Source of the DNA: Muribaculaceae bacterium | Lineage (GTDB): Bacteria > Bacteroidota > Bacteroidia > Bacteroidales > Muribaculaceae | Direction of reading: 5' to 3' | Assembly: GCA_022511505.1 (NCBI GenBank) | Contig: JAFLTK010000346.1 | Location: 1 to 31,011 of the forward strand | DNA: 31,011 nt | In this document: positions 1 to 8,698 of the stretch, piece after piece | Position numbering within the stretch: position 1 is the stretch's first letter | Layout: each line of letters begins with the position of its first letter | Made by a program: the position numbers and the translations under genes | Notes under the pieces: model-generated | Databases searched by the model: none | What the model saw: only the letters and a program-made list of their open reading frames with translations | What the model was told of the DNA's origin: nothing

Positions 1-3000
1 CGTCGCTTAACGTCGTCGATATATCGACGCATATACTCGCCGTAGCTGTAGACCGTCTCGGGCTCGCCCGTCTCTTGGATGACGACGTTTATGCTGTCGC
101 GACCTATGCCGGGAATTGTCGCGCGTGCTCGCCCGCTGTCGTATGGACCGTTATCGTTGTGACCAAGCTCGATGACGACGTAGTCGCCCGGGCGGATAGC
201 CTGCTCAATGTCGGGCCACAGTCGGTTGTAGAACGTGCGCGAACTCATGCCACCAAGAGCTTGATTTTCAACAGTTATCTTCTTGCTGTCAAAATAGGCC
301 GGAGCAAAGATTCCCCAACCCCACTGGCCGTTGTTGCCGTTGCCTTTAGTGCCGGTTCTCATCGTCGAGTTTCCAACGAGAAAAAGAACCGGGTTGTCGC
401 CGCGACGAGTAGAGCCCGGAATGGGACGCGCCGTCTTCGCCTCCATGATGCTGTCGGGAGTGTTGTCCACCACATTATTAATATCCTCCATCGGGGGTTG
501 ATAGTGACGGATATAGGTCACGCCCATCAGTCCGACAACGACGTCGTTGGATAGTGTCTCAAGGGTCAACGACTTGAGTTCCTTCTCTCGGTCAAGGTGC
601 ATGCAGAGTACCGTTGCCGCTCCGCCGTCAATCCTGCGGCCATAGACCTCGTTTATATTCAACACATCTCCAAGGTTGTCGCTGACTTCGCCCGTTTTTA
701 GAGCCACGCGTAGCGGGCGGGGAGTGTCGACCTTGAACGCATAGTCGTCAATGTAATAGTCTTGCTCGATTGGGCACCAGTTGATGGGGGGAACGAGAGG
801 GAGGACCTTGGTCGAGCCGTCGGTGTAACGTGCAGTCAACCGCGCGTTCTCGATGTGACACTGCATGTGGTTGGTCGAGCCGGCCAGCATCAGCATCAGC
901 CCGTCGGCACGGCCCTCGAGCGGGATTGTCACGCTATCGGGATAGTTGTCAAAAAGCGACGTGTAGATGATGTTGTTCCCCTCTGCACGCGACTTGAAAC
1001 TCAACAGCCCCTCGTGGGAATAACCGTCATATATTAAACTGCTGCGGAAACCGCTGTCGTCGATGTTTGCACTGTCGAGGGGGTGACACCACTCCCCTAT
1101 TCCCTGCACAGGGAGTCGCAGGGTGGTTGTCAACGGTCGCGGCGAGAGATACTGCCGCTTGAAGATGTCGCCTACGCTCGCGTTGTAGTAGTCGCCGAGG
1201 TCTACCCTCTCGCTTATCGACCCGTAGCCGAATGTCATTAACTCCAAACCATAATCGGCTGGATTTATCTCACGCGGTGCCATTCGGGGTATCTCCTTCC
1301 ACCACGTAACACCGTCACTACCAACTTGATAAAAACCATCAACATGCTCACCGGTAGCGGTCGCCTTGTCTAGGTCAATCGCGTCGCCTTCCCACGTAAT
1401 TTCAACTTGATGCGAGCCATCGCCCGTTATAGCAATCACCGCCATAGGTCGCCCGACGCTATTGTCAACCGCCTTTATCGCGACCTGCTTGCCGTCGACC
1501 GTTGCCACGCCACGCGTCGACCGAACGGGGACGGTCAGCAACGTCTGCTCGACGCCGGGAAGTCGCACGTCAACACTGTAACTGTCTGTCGCGCCGTCGC
1601 GCTTGAACGCAAGGTCAAAGTCGGGGTGGGTCATCGACGCGTGTTCCCACGCGCTCGGGAGGCCGGGGGTAATTGTGACGCGTCGGTTCAACATATCGGG
1701 CTCGAAGCCAAAGAGCCCTTGTACCAGTGCTCGTGACATCACGCCGACGGGGTCGGCAAAATCGCGGTAACTCTCGCCGCGCGCCGCGTCATAGTGACTG
1801 ATTTGCCCGATGTTACCCGGACTATCACCCAAAAACATCCCGTCAAGAATCATCCCCTTGAAAATCTTGAAAGCCTCGTCGGGACGTCGCGCCTGCCAGT
1901 AGGCCAGCGCCGTATTGAGGGTCTCTGCGTGTGCCACATTATTTATACTCCACGAGTAGGGGAGCCAGTTGGTGGTCGATACGACGTATGCGCCGTCGGC
2001 CTCGAGGGTGTCGCCGGGGGTGGTAATCGGGAATCGGGGAATGTTGCGGTCGATGTAACGCGTCGCTGCATAGTACTCTAATGGAGTAGCAACGTCGCTG
2101 TCTATCGCGTGGTAGACGGTCCACACTGCCGGGTTGCCGTGCAATCGACCGTGGCCCATGGTATCCTTATATTCTGCCCACACTCCGTCACCCGGTATCC
2201 ACAGGACGCCTTGCAGCGCCGCCTTGATTTTGTCAGCCTCGGCGGCGTAGGGTGCAGGGTCCTCCCCTATCAATGCCGCAATCTCGGCCGCCAGTCGGTT
2301 TGCACGGTAATTGTATGCCGATGAATGGGTTACGCCACCGCCGTTATAATATAACGCGTCCGAAGCCCAGATGCAGCAATAAGCATCATAGAGACCGTCG
2401 TCATCGGGGTCATAGTTGCGTTTCTCCCACTCAAGCGACCGTTTTATCACCGGCCACACCTGCCGCGCATAGTCGACATCGCCGGTCCAGCAGAGGTGCC
2501 ACAACAACTCGTCGATGAAACAGAGGTTCATGTCATAGTGGTGCATCGTGTCGTTGCGACGCGGGTTGCGACAGATGTAGCCGTTGCTATACATTTGCGT
2601 ACCCCAACGCTTTTCAGCGCGCGCCATCGCCAGGGTCGAGTCCTGGGTAGGATGCTCGAAGACGGGGGGAACGGAGGTCACTTGCGACTCTGAATATGCG
2701 TTGAAATGGTTACGCGCACGGTCGTGCCAGCCCAGGAAATCGCCCGTGTAGGCCCCTCGCCAGCCGGCGAGCGGCATGCGCCACCCTATCGCGCCGTGCT
2801 GATAGGTGTCGCCGTCCCAGATGCCGTCGGCCGCCGCCGCCAGGTTTGCACCAAGGGTGTTGACCCATGGGTCGGGGGTCACGACGCTGATGCGCGACGT
2901 TAGCGCCGTCATGTCACGGTTGGCTTGAGCGAATATTTCTGCAAGTTCTTTCTGATTGTCAGCCAAGACTTTACGGTCGTCATAGAGGATATAGGCAGTT

Positions 3001-3629
3001 ACCAATTTTCCGCCAATCTCGACACTGCACCCCGTCGTCTCGCGGTCGGGGTCGGTCGACGGGGCAAACGCGTTTTTAGGGTCCGCTCCAAGGTCGCCGC
3101 TGCGGCTCAGTTTGACACTCACAGTCGGCCCACACACTGCCACAATCCGCGACCCTCGCGGCATCCCGCGGCCCACAATCTTCCAAATAGCACCCTCAGC
3201 GTCGTGCCGCGCAAGGGTGGTTATCTCGACGGTGCCTCCTTTCCATGCCGGGTCGCTCAGCCGGTAGATTCTCTCGCCTCCGCGATACAACGACGTGCAC
3301 CGCTCAACATCCTGCAAATCAACCCGTTGACCTTTCTTTCCTACCTCGACAAAAAACGAGATATTGCGGTTGTCTTTCTTGTGGTAGGCCGCAAAGATAG
3401 GACGGTCAGAGGTCTCCAGTCGCCACAGCGTGTGGCCGCCATAGAGAGCGCGGGTGTAGAGATTAGTGCCGTTGTCGCTCGCAATGTAGCCGTCGGGTGT
3501 CGGGTAATATTGGACCGTGCGGTTGATGCGGTCAGCGCCCGCGTCGTTGCTGCCAAATATGATACCCGTTGCCGCCGCCCGTGCCATCAACGGTAGCAAT
3601 ATCGAGAGTAGAAGAAACGTCTTTTTCAT
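1..3629 (-). CDS. Secreted six-hairpin glycosidase-like / SGNH (CE12-like) esterase fusion, 3' end outside window
   Basis: Reading the minus strand from the ATG at 3629 gives about 1209 codons with no stop up to the left edge, so the gene is partial. It starts with a signal peptide (MKKTFLLLSILLPLMARA). Roughly residues 190-660 resemble an (alpha/alpha)6-barrel glycosidase core: GIWDGDTYQHG, GWRMPLAGWRG, HHYDMNLCFIDELLWHLCWTGD, NTALAYWQARRPDEAF and a closing ITPGLPSAWEH segment. A beta-rich linker follows. From about residue 1075 an SGNH hydrolase begins, with FLVGNSTMRTG (block I, Ser about residue 1085), a GGMSSRTFY segment and ELGHNDN (block III), as in Bacteroidetes rhamnogalacturonan acetylesterase-like proteins. 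The final Asp-His pair of the triad would lie outside the window. The N-terminal part may correspond to DUF4450-type proteins; this is from memory. Likely role: de-acetylation plus glycoside cleavage of a pectin-like glycan in the periplasm or at the surface. Substrate not determinable. Confidence 0.8.
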   Translation of the reverse strand, partial: MKKTFLLLSILLPLMARAAATGIIFGSNDAGADRINRTVQYYPTPDGYIASDNGTNLYTRALYGGHTLWRLETSDRPIFAAYHKKDNRNISFFVEVGKKGQRVDLQDVERCTSLYRGGERIYRLSDPAWKGGTVEITTLARHDAEGAIWKIVGRGMPRGSRIVAVCGPTVSVKLSRSGDLGADPKNAFAPSTDPDRETTGCSVEIGGKLVTAYILYDDRKVLADNQKELAEIFAQANRDMTALTSRISVVTPDPWVNTLGANLAAAADGIWDGDTYQHGAIGWRMPLAGWRGAYTGDFLGWHDRARNHFNAYSESQVTSVPPVFEHPTQDSTLAMARAEKRWGTQMYSNGYICRNPRRNDTMHHYDMNLCFIDELLWHLCWTGDVDYARQVWPVIKRSLEWEKRNYDPDDDGLYDAYCCIWASDALYYNGGGVTHSSAYNYRANRLAAEIAALIGEDPAPYAAEADKIKAALQGVLWIPGDGVWAEYKDTMGHGRLHGNPAVWTVYHAIDSDVATPLEYYAATRYIDRNIPRFPITTPGDTLEADGAYVVSTTNWLPYSWSINNVAHAETLNTALAYWQARRPDEAFKIFKGMILDGMFLGDSPGNIGQISHYDAARGESYRDFADPVGVMSRALVQGLFGFEPDMLNRRVTITPGLPSAWEHASMTHPDFDLAFKRDGATDSYSVDVRLPGVEQTLLTVPVRSTRGVATVDGKQVAIKAVDNSVGRPMAVIAITGDGSHQVEITWEGDAIDLDKATATGEHVDGFYQVGSDGVTWWKEIPRMAPREINPADYGLELMTFGYGSISERVDLGDYYNASVGDIFKRQYLSPRPLTTTLRLPVQGIGEWCHPLDSANIDDSGFRSSLIYDGYSHEGLLSFKSRAEGNNIIYTSLFDNYPDSVTIPLEGRADGLMLMLAGSTNHMQCHIENARLTARYTDGSTKVLPLVPPINWCPIEQDYYIDDYAFKVDTPRPLRVALKTGEVSDNLGDVLNINEVYGRRIDGGAATVLCMHLDREKELKSLTLETLSNDVVVGLMGVTYIRHYQPPMEDINNVVDNTPDSIMEAKTARPIPGSTRRGDNPVLFLVGNSTMRTGTKGNGNNGQWGWGIFAPAYFDSKKITVENQALGGMSSRTFYNRLWPDIEQAIRPGDYVVIELGHNDNGPYDSGRARATIPGIGRDSINVVIQETGEPETVYSYGEYMRRYIDDVKR

Positions 3630-3649
3630 GGATTGGTCTTTAATTTGCA

Positions 3650-3681
3650 CAAAATTACAAAAATAAATCAAAACCATCAAA
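3650..3681 (-). promoter_or_regulatory. Bacteroidetes promoter of the six-hairpin/SGNH gene
   Basis: On the minus strand TTTG (3678-3681) is separated by 20 nt from TAATTTTG (3650-3657). This matches the Bacteroidetes sigma-ABfr pattern TTTG-N19-21-TAnnTTTG. It leaves a leader of about 15-20 nt before the ATG at 3629. Confidence 0.6.
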
Positions 3682-3760
3682 TCAGCCAACACCGGTGAAC
3701 CATCGTCGCCCCAATTTTGTTTTAAAATCAAACAACAAAAACATCAAAAACGCCCCTACT

Positions 3761-3898
3761 ATGAACGAAATCAAAATCAAACCGGTAGATGTATATCCCG
3801 GTGTTGCAACCGATGTTGCCGACGACGATAAAGTCAACGAAACACTCGTTGCCGAGGAAACCGACATGATGAACAACAACCCTCGCAACGACAAATAA
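3761..3898 (+). CDS. Hypothetical 45-residue acidic protein
   Basis: This is a short ORF (MNEIKIKPVDVYPGVATDVA... ending NNNPRNDK) with no signal peptide, cysteine or hydrophobic segment. It is strongly acidic in the middle and Asn-rich at the end. The ATG at 3761 is preferred over a possible in-frame GTG at 3695, because the upstream codons encode Asn/Lys-rich, non-protein-like sequence. It lies 25 nt upstream of the DUF3861 gene on the same strand, so the two are probably co-transcribed. I do not recognise a family with certainty. No clear TAnnTTTG box was found upstream. Confidence 0.5.
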   Translation: MNEIKIKPVDVYPGVATDVADDDKVNETLVAEETDMMNNNPRNDK

Positions 3899-3923
3899 TA
3901 AAACACACAAACCTAACAAAACT

Positions 3924-4211
3924 ATGGACAAAGAAAAACGCTCCTACCATTTCAACGTCACCGAAGTTGTTGACGGTAAAATTCAGGAAGTCATGAACTT
4001 CAATTTTGGCGGCCATCACGACCTCGCCGCTCTTGTCGAGAAAGTTGTAGAAACCGGTGAATTTAAGGAAAAACACGTCAAGGAACTTGTCGTTGGAGTT
4101 CGCCTCCTACACCACGTTCTCAAGAAATATCCCGACAATCAGATTTTCATGGACTTCGCCCCCTACTTCAAAGCCTTTAAAGACAAACTAAAAGAACAGG
4201 TCAAGAAGTAA
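3924..4211 (+). CDS. DUF3861 family protein
   Basis: The 95-residue soluble protein has no signal peptide or membrane segment. It begins with a beta-rich half (YHFNVTEVV...VMNFNFGGHHDL) followed by a helical half (LAALVEKVVETGEF...VGVRLLHHVLKKYPDNQIFMDFAPYFKAFKDKLKEQ). The HHDL turn, the VG+RLL-VLKK helix and the F-P-F--F---LK ending match what I recall of DUF3861, whose members are usually 85-100 residues. Function is unknown. It follows the 45-residue ORF by 25 nt and is followed by an A+T-rich spacer with hairpins. Confidence 0.7.
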   Translation: MDKEKRSYHFNVTEVVDGKIQEVMNFNFGGHHDLAALVEKVVETGEFKEKHVKELVVGVRLLHHVLKKYPDNQIFMDFAPYFKAFKDKLKEQVKK

Positions 4212-4284
4212 CCGCCGGCCGAAAAGTTTTGAGTAATACAACAAGTCCTCGACAGCCCCCGCTGCCGGGGACTCTGTATGTACT

Positions 4285-4362
4285 CATCTCTCGCTTCGCT
4301 CGAGATGAAGGGTATAGGGGTCGACTTCGATTTGTCTCGCTATGCGAGCGCTTGCGCGAGAC
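4285..4362. repeat. Pair of TCTCG/CGAGA hairpin elements
   Basis: CATCTC (4285-4290) pairs with GAGATG (4302-4307) around CGCTTCG. GTCTCGC (4334-4340) pairs with GCGAGAC (4356-4362). The second element can alternatively fold as CTCGC-tat-GCGAG (4336-4348), so it contains two mutually exclusive hairpins. The segment GATTTGTCTCG-Y-T-R-TGCGAG (from 4329) recurs at 8699 after mutB, which suggests a dispersed intergenic repeat rather than a simple terminator. Confidence 0.5.
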
Positions 4363-4505
4363 CCCCTCCCCTCTATTCTCTATTTCCACCACTCCCATCT
4401 TTAAATTTCACACCCCATTATTAACCGAAACACAAAAATCCACCAAAAAAACTCCTTTTTAATAAAAAACGACACAAAAAACACGCTCAGTTGTTAGAAA
4501 TTCCT

Positions 4506-4513
4506 TAATTTTG
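4506..4513 (+). promoter_or_regulatory. -7 box of mutAB promoter
   Basis: TAATTTTG fits TAnnTTTG and lies 72 nt upstream of the mutA ATG. No good TTTG is seen at the expected -33 distance, so the assignment rests on the -7 box and position. The leader of about 65 nt is too short for a cobalamin riboswitch. Confidence 0.45.
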
Positions 4514-4551
4514 CAGAGTAAATCTATACCATGGCTTCCTGTCATGGAAAA

Positions 4552-4563
4552 TTGACATGTCAA
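4552..4563. promoter_or_regulatory. Perfect 12-bp palindrome in the mutA leader
   Basis: TTGACATGTCAA is a perfect palindrome 22 bp before the mutA start codon. It is preceded by CCATG...CATGG (4529-4533 and 4542-4546). Both lie downstream of the -7 box, where a bound repressor or an RNA structure could act. The regulator is unknown. Confidence 0.4.
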
Positions 4564-4585
4564 CTAATCATTATTTCATAACAAA

Positions 4586-6433
4586 ATGTCTGAAAACAAA
4601 GAACGATTGTTTGACCAATTCCCTCCCGTGTCGACAGCCGACTGGAAGGCAAAGGTAGAAGCAGACCTCAAGGGTGCTCCCTTTGACAAAAAATTGGTTT
4701 GGCGAACCAACGAAGGTTTCAACCTCCAGCCGATGTATCGCGCTGAGGATATCGCCGATTTTACCACCACCAACTCGTTGCCCGGTGAATTTCCCTATGT
4801 CAGAGGCACTCGCGACAACAACGACTGGCTGACCCGTCAGGAAATCCTTGCCGACGACGTCAAGGTTGCCAATGAGAAAGCCGTCGAGGTCCTCGGTAAA
4901 GGTATTAACTCGCTCGGTTTCAAGGTCAACGAAGCCACTGTTGAAACCCTCGAGACACTGCTCAACGGTATCGACCTCAAGAAAGTCGAGATTAACTTCA
5001 CTTGCTGTCCCAAGAGCGCCCAAGCCCTCGCGGCAGCCCTCGTCGAAGTTGTCAAGAAAGCCGGTGCCGAGAAGGAATTCAAGGGAGCCATCGACTTCAA
5101 CCCCATGCGCAAAGCCTTGCGCCACGGTGTCGAGTTCCCCGGTGACATCGCCGCCATGGCCGTCGAGTTGCTTGACACCGTTGCCGCTGTTCCCGGATTG
5201 AAAGTGCTCGCCGTCGACTCTTTCATGCTCTCTGATGCCGGTGCCTACATCTTCCAGGAACTCGGTTATGCCCTCGCCTGGGGTGCCGAGTGGATGACAC
5301 TGCTGACCGAGGCCGGTAAGAGCGCCGACGAGGTTGCCTCACGCATCAAATTCAACATGGGTGTATCGAGCAACTACTTCATGGAACTCGCCAAGTTCCG
5401 CGCCGCTCGCATGCTCTGGGCCCAAATCGTCGAGCAATACAAGCCCGAGAGCAAGGACGCTTGCAAAATGGCCGTCCACGCCATCACCTCGCGCTTCAAC
5501 CAGACAATCTATGACGCCCACGTCAACCTGCTCCGCAGCCAGACCGAAGCCATGTCGGCCGCCCTCGCCGGTGTTGACTCTATCACCGTCACTCCCTTTG
5601 ACACCCCCTATAAGACTCCGGACGACTTCTCGGAGCGCATCGCCCGCAACCAGCAGTTCCTCCTCAAGGAAGAAAGCCACCTCGACAAGGTCGTTGATCC
5701 CGCCGGCGGTAGTTACTATGTTGAGACTCTGACCGTTGCCATCGCTACCGAGGCCTGGAAACTCTTTATCGCCGTTGAAGACAAGGGTGGTTTCCTCGCC
5801 GCCATCAACGCCGGCGACGTTCAAACAGCCGTTACCGAATCGAGCAACAAACGCCACACCGACGTTGCCCGCCGCAAAGAAATCCTCCTCGGAACCAACC
5901 AATATCCCAACATCAACGAGATGGCCGCCGAGAAGATTGAAAAGACCGCCGCTTGCGGTTGCGGTTGCTCGACCGAGGCCGGTGTCGCCACCCTGCCGAC
6001 TGCCCGCGCCGCCAGCGACTTCGAGGCCCTGCGTCTCGAGACCGAGGCTGCCGCCAACCGTCCCAAGGTCTTCATGCTGACAATCGGTAACCTCGCCATG
6101 CGCCTTGCCCGCGCCCAGTTCTCGACCAACTTCTTTGGTTGCGCCGGTTATGAAATCATCGACAACCTCGGTTTTGAGACCGTTCAAGCCGGTGTTGACG
6201 CCGCGCTCGAGGCCAAGGCTGACGTCATTGTCCTCTGCTCGAGCGACGACGAGTATGCAACCCTCGCCCCCGAGGCGTTCAAGTATCTCGACGGTCGCGC
6301 ACAGTTTGTCGTTGCCGGTGCACCCGCTTGTGCCGAGGAACTCAAAGCCGTTGGTATCAACGACTTTATCCACGTTCGCTGCAACGTGCTTGATGTCCTC
6401 AAAGACTTCAACAGCCGTCTGCTTAAGAAATAA
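4586..6433 (+). CDS. mutA: Methylmalonyl-CoA mutase, small (beta) subunit
   Basis: The 615-residue protein has the usual small-subunit length. It is the non-catalytic partner of MutB in the heterodimer that interconverts succinyl-CoA and (R)-methylmalonyl-CoA in the cytoplasm. The N-terminal two thirds form the degenerate TIM barrel (GEFPYVRGTRDNNDW, VSSNYFMELAKFRAARMLW, DPAGGSYYVETLT). Residues about 490-615 form a degenerate B12-binding fold: MutB's DGHDRG cobalamin motif is replaced by sequence around MLTIGNLAMRLARAQFS, as expected for this subunit. A cysteine cluster CGCGC occupies residues 457-461, in the linker between the barrel and the C-terminal domain. The mutB start lies 36 nt downstream, so the genes are in one operon. 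Codon use is strongly biased to C-ending codons, as in highly expressed genes here. Confidence 0.95.
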   Translation: MSENKERLFDQFPPVSTADWKAKVEADLKGAPFDKKLVWRTNEGFNLQPMYRAEDIADFTTTNSLPGEFPYVRGTRDNNDWLTRQEILADDVKVANEKAVEVLGKGINSLGFKVNEATVETLETLLNGIDLKKVEINFTCCPKSAQALAAALVEVVKKAGAEKEFKGAIDFNPMRKALRHGVEFPGDIAAMAVELLDTVAAVPGLKVLAVDSFMLSDAGAYIFQELGYALAWGAEWMTLLTEAGKSADEVASRIKFNMGVSSNYFMELAKFRAARMLWAQIVEQYKPESKDACKMAVHAITSRFNQTIYDAHVNLLRSQTEAMSAALAGVDSITVTPFDTPYKTPDDFSERIARNQQFLLKEESHLDKVVDPAGGSYYVETLTVAIATEAWKLFIAVEDKGGFLAAINAGDVQTAVTESSNKRHTDVARRKEILLGTNQYPNINEMAAEKIEKTAACGCGCSTEAGVATLPTARAASDFEALRLETEAAANRPKVFMLTIGNLAMRLARAQFSTNFFGCAGYEIIDNLGFETVQAGVDAALEAKADVIVLCSSDDEYATLAPEAFKYLDGRAQFVVAGAPACAEELKAVGINDFIHVRCNVLDVLKDFNSRLLKK

Positions 6434-6469
6434 CCCGATTGTTTCACCCCCTTCTATACATTATATATA

Positions 6470-8614
6470 ATGAGACCTGATTTTAAATCTATCGATATTA
6501 CAAAAGACGCGTTCGGCGCCCAACACGCCGCACCCGCCTTCAACGAGGGTGAACAATGGCTCACACCCGAACTCATCCCCGTGAAGCCCGTCTACACCAA
6601 GGAAGACCTTGAGGGACTGGAACACCTGAATTATGTGTCGGGTATACCCCCGTTCTTGCGTGGCCCGTACAGCGCCATGTACCCCCTGCGCCCCTGGACT
6701 ATCCGCCAGTATGCCGGTTTCTCGACCGCTGCCGAGTCAAACGCCTTCTACCGCCGCAACCTTGCCGCCGGTCAGAAAGGTCTTTCGGTCGCTTTTGACC
6801 TTGCCACCCACCGCGGTTATGACGCCGACCATGAGCGCGTTGTCGGTGACGTCGGTAAAGCCGGTGTTTCCATCTGCTCGCTCGACGACATGGAAGTCCT
6901 CTTTGACGGTATACCCTTGAACAAAATGTCTGTCTCGATGACAATGAACGGTGCCGTGCTCCCCGTCCTCGCGTTCTACATCAACGCCGGTCTCGAGCAA
7001 GGTGCAAAACTCGAGGAAATGGCCGGTACTATCCAGAACGACATCCTCAAGGAGTTCATGGTCAGAAACACCTATATCTACCCGCCCGAATTCTCGATGA
7101 AGATTATCGCCGACATTTTTGAGTACACATCTCAAAACATGCCCAAGTTCAACTCAATCTCCATCTCGGGTTACCACATGCAGGAAGCCGGTGCGACCTG
7201 CGACATCGAGCTTGCCTACACCCTTGCCGACGGTCTCGAATACCTCCGCGCCGGTGTCAACGCCGGTATGGACATTGACGCCTTCGCTCCCCGCCTGTCG
7301 TTCTTCTGGGCCATCGGTATGAATTTCTTCATGGAAATCGCCAAGATGCGCGCCGCCCGCATGCTCTGGGCCAAGATTGTCAAGCAGTTCAACCCCAAGA
7401 ACCCCAAATCACTCGCCCTGCGCACCCACTCTCAGACCTCAGGCTGGTCGCTGACCGAACAAGACCCGTTCAACAACGTTGGCCGCACATGTATCGAGGC
7501 CATGGGTGCAGCCCTGGGTCACACCCAGTCGCTCCACACCAACGCTCTCGACGAGGCCATCGCCCTTCCCACCGACTTCTCGGCCCGCATTGCCCGCAAC
7601 ACCCAGATCTACATCCAGGAAGAAACCATGGTCACCAAGCAGGTTGACCCCTGGGCCGGTAGTTACTATGTCGAGGCTCTGACCAACGAAATCGCCCACC
7701 GCGCTTGGGCCCACATCCAGGAAATCGAGAAACTCGGCGGTATGGCCAAGGCTATCGAGACCGGTCTGCCCAAACTCCGCATCGAGGAAGCCGCTGCCCG
7801 CACTCAGGCACGCATCGACTCAGGTCGCCAAACAATCGTCGGTATCAACAAATACCGTCTCGACCACGAGGACCCCATCGACATCCTCGAAATCGACAAC
7901 ACCGAGGTGCGCAAAGAGCAAATCGAGCGCCTCAACGAGGTCAAAGCCAAGCGCGACGAAGCCGCCGTCAAGGCAGCCCTCGAGGCCATCACCGAGTGTG
8001 TCAAGACCGGTGAAGGAAACCTCCTCGACCTCGCCGTCAAGGCCGCCGGACTCCGCGCAACGCTCGGTGAAATATCTTCGGCCTGCGAAGAAGTCGTTGG
8101 CCGTTACAAAGCCGTAATCAGAACAATATCAGGAGTGTACTCATCAGAAACCAAACAAGACCCCGACTTCATCAAGGCCCAGAAGATGACCGAGGAGTTT
8201 GCAAAACGTGAAGGTCGCCAGCCGCGCATCATGATTGCCAAAATGGGCCAGGACGGTCATGACCGCGGTGCTAAAGTTGTTGCTACCGGCTATGCCGACT
8301 GCGGCTTTGACGTCGACATGGGCCCGCTGTTCCAAACTCCCGCCGAGGCTGCCCGCCAGGCCGTTGAAAACGACGTCCACATCCTCGGTGTCAGCTCGCT
8401 CGCCGCAGGCCACAAGACCCTCATCCCTCAGGTCATCGAAGAACTCCGCAAACTCGGCCGCGAGGACATCATGGTCGTTGCCGGCGGTGTAATCCCCGCC
8501 CAGGACTATGACTTCCTCTACAAAGCCGGTGTAGCCGCCGTCTTCGGTCCCGGTACACGCATCCCCACCTCGGCCATCGCCATGCTTGAATTGCTCAACG
8601 AAACTGCCGAGTAA
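6470..8614 (+). CDS. mutB: Methylmalonyl-CoA mutase, large catalytic (alpha) subunit
   Basis: The 714-residue protein matches the catalytic, adenosylcobalamin-dependent subunit. The N-terminal TIM barrel carries YPLRPWTIRQYAGFSTA (Tyr71 corresponds to the substrate-contacting Tyr89 of the Propionibacterium enzyme) and SGYHMQEAGA, whose His236 is the conserved active-site His. The C-terminal B12-binding domain (about 580-714) has DGHDRG at 595-600, where His597 is the base-off cobalt ligand, then GVSSLAAGH and GGVIP. With MutA it links succinyl-CoA to methylmalonyl-CoA, part of propionate formation in Bacteroidales. No epimerase, decarboxylase or MeaB chaperone gene is in the window. A strong terminator follows 18 nt after the stop. 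Confidence 0.97.
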   Translation: MRPDFKSIDITKDAFGAQHAAPAFNEGEQWLTPELIPVKPVYTKEDLEGLEHLNYVSGIPPFLRGPYSAMYPLRPWTIRQYAGFSTAAESNAFYRRNLAAGQKGLSVAFDLATHRGYDADHERVVGDVGKAGVSICSLDDMEVLFDGIPLNKMSVSMTMNGAVLPVLAFYINAGLEQGAKLEEMAGTIQNDILKEFMVRNTYIYPPEFSMKIIADIFEYTSQNMPKFNSISISGYHMQEAGATCDIELAYTLADGLEYLRAGVNAGMDIDAFAPRLSFFWAIGMNFFMEIAKMRAARMLWAKIVKQFNPKNPKSLALRTHSQTSGWSLTEQDPFNNVGRTCIEAMGAALGHTQSLHTNALDEAIALPTDFSARIARNTQIYIQEETMVTKQVDPWAGSYYVEALTNEIAHRAWAHIQEIEKLGGMAKAIETGLPKLRIEEAAARTQARIDSGRQTIVGINKYRLDHEDPIDILEIDNTEVRKEQIERLNEVKAKRDEAAVKAALEAITECVKTGEGNLLDLAVKAAGLRATLGEISSACEEVVGRYKAVIRTISGVYSSETKQDPDFIKAQKMTEEFAKREGRQPRIMIAKMGQDGHDRGAKVVATGYADCGFDVDMGPLFQTPAEAARQAVENDVHILGVSSLAAGHKTLIPQVIEELRKLGREDIMVVAGGVIPAQDYDFLYKAGVAAVFGPGTRIPTSAIAMLELLNETAE

Positions 8615-8632
8615 ACCCTATCCCAACCCAAA

Positions 8633-8668
8633 GACAGCCGCGGGCCTTCAGTCCGCGGCTGTCCTTTT
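8633..8668 (+). terminator. Rho-independent terminator of mutAB
   Basis: GACAGCCGCGG (8633-8643) pairs perfectly with CCGCGGCTGTC (8653-8663) around a 9-nt loop. It is followed by CTTTT, 18 nt after the mutB stop. Confidence 0.9.
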
Positions 8669-8698
8669 ATCTCACCAATCCTCCTTCCTGCCCCATCT

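Larger units (their letters stand above)
4212..4585. other. 374-bp non-coding spacer with dispersed hairpin repeats and the mutA leader
   Basis: No coding sequence is supported here. The left half holds a CCCC/GGGG dyad near 4253-4270 and two TCTCG-type hairpins (listed separately). The middle (about 4395-4480) is A-rich and featureless. The right end holds the mutA -7 box and two dyads in the mutA leader. Confidence 0.6.

Noticed and set aside
4506..4585. Cobalamin riboswitch before mutA
   Set aside because: The region between the -7 box and start codon is only about 70 nt and shows no B12-box-like sequence.
5339..6373. Long open frame (344 codons) on the minus strand opposite mutA
   Set aside because: It is antisense to a well-supported gene, and its composition mirrors the codon bias of mutA. 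No recognisable domain.
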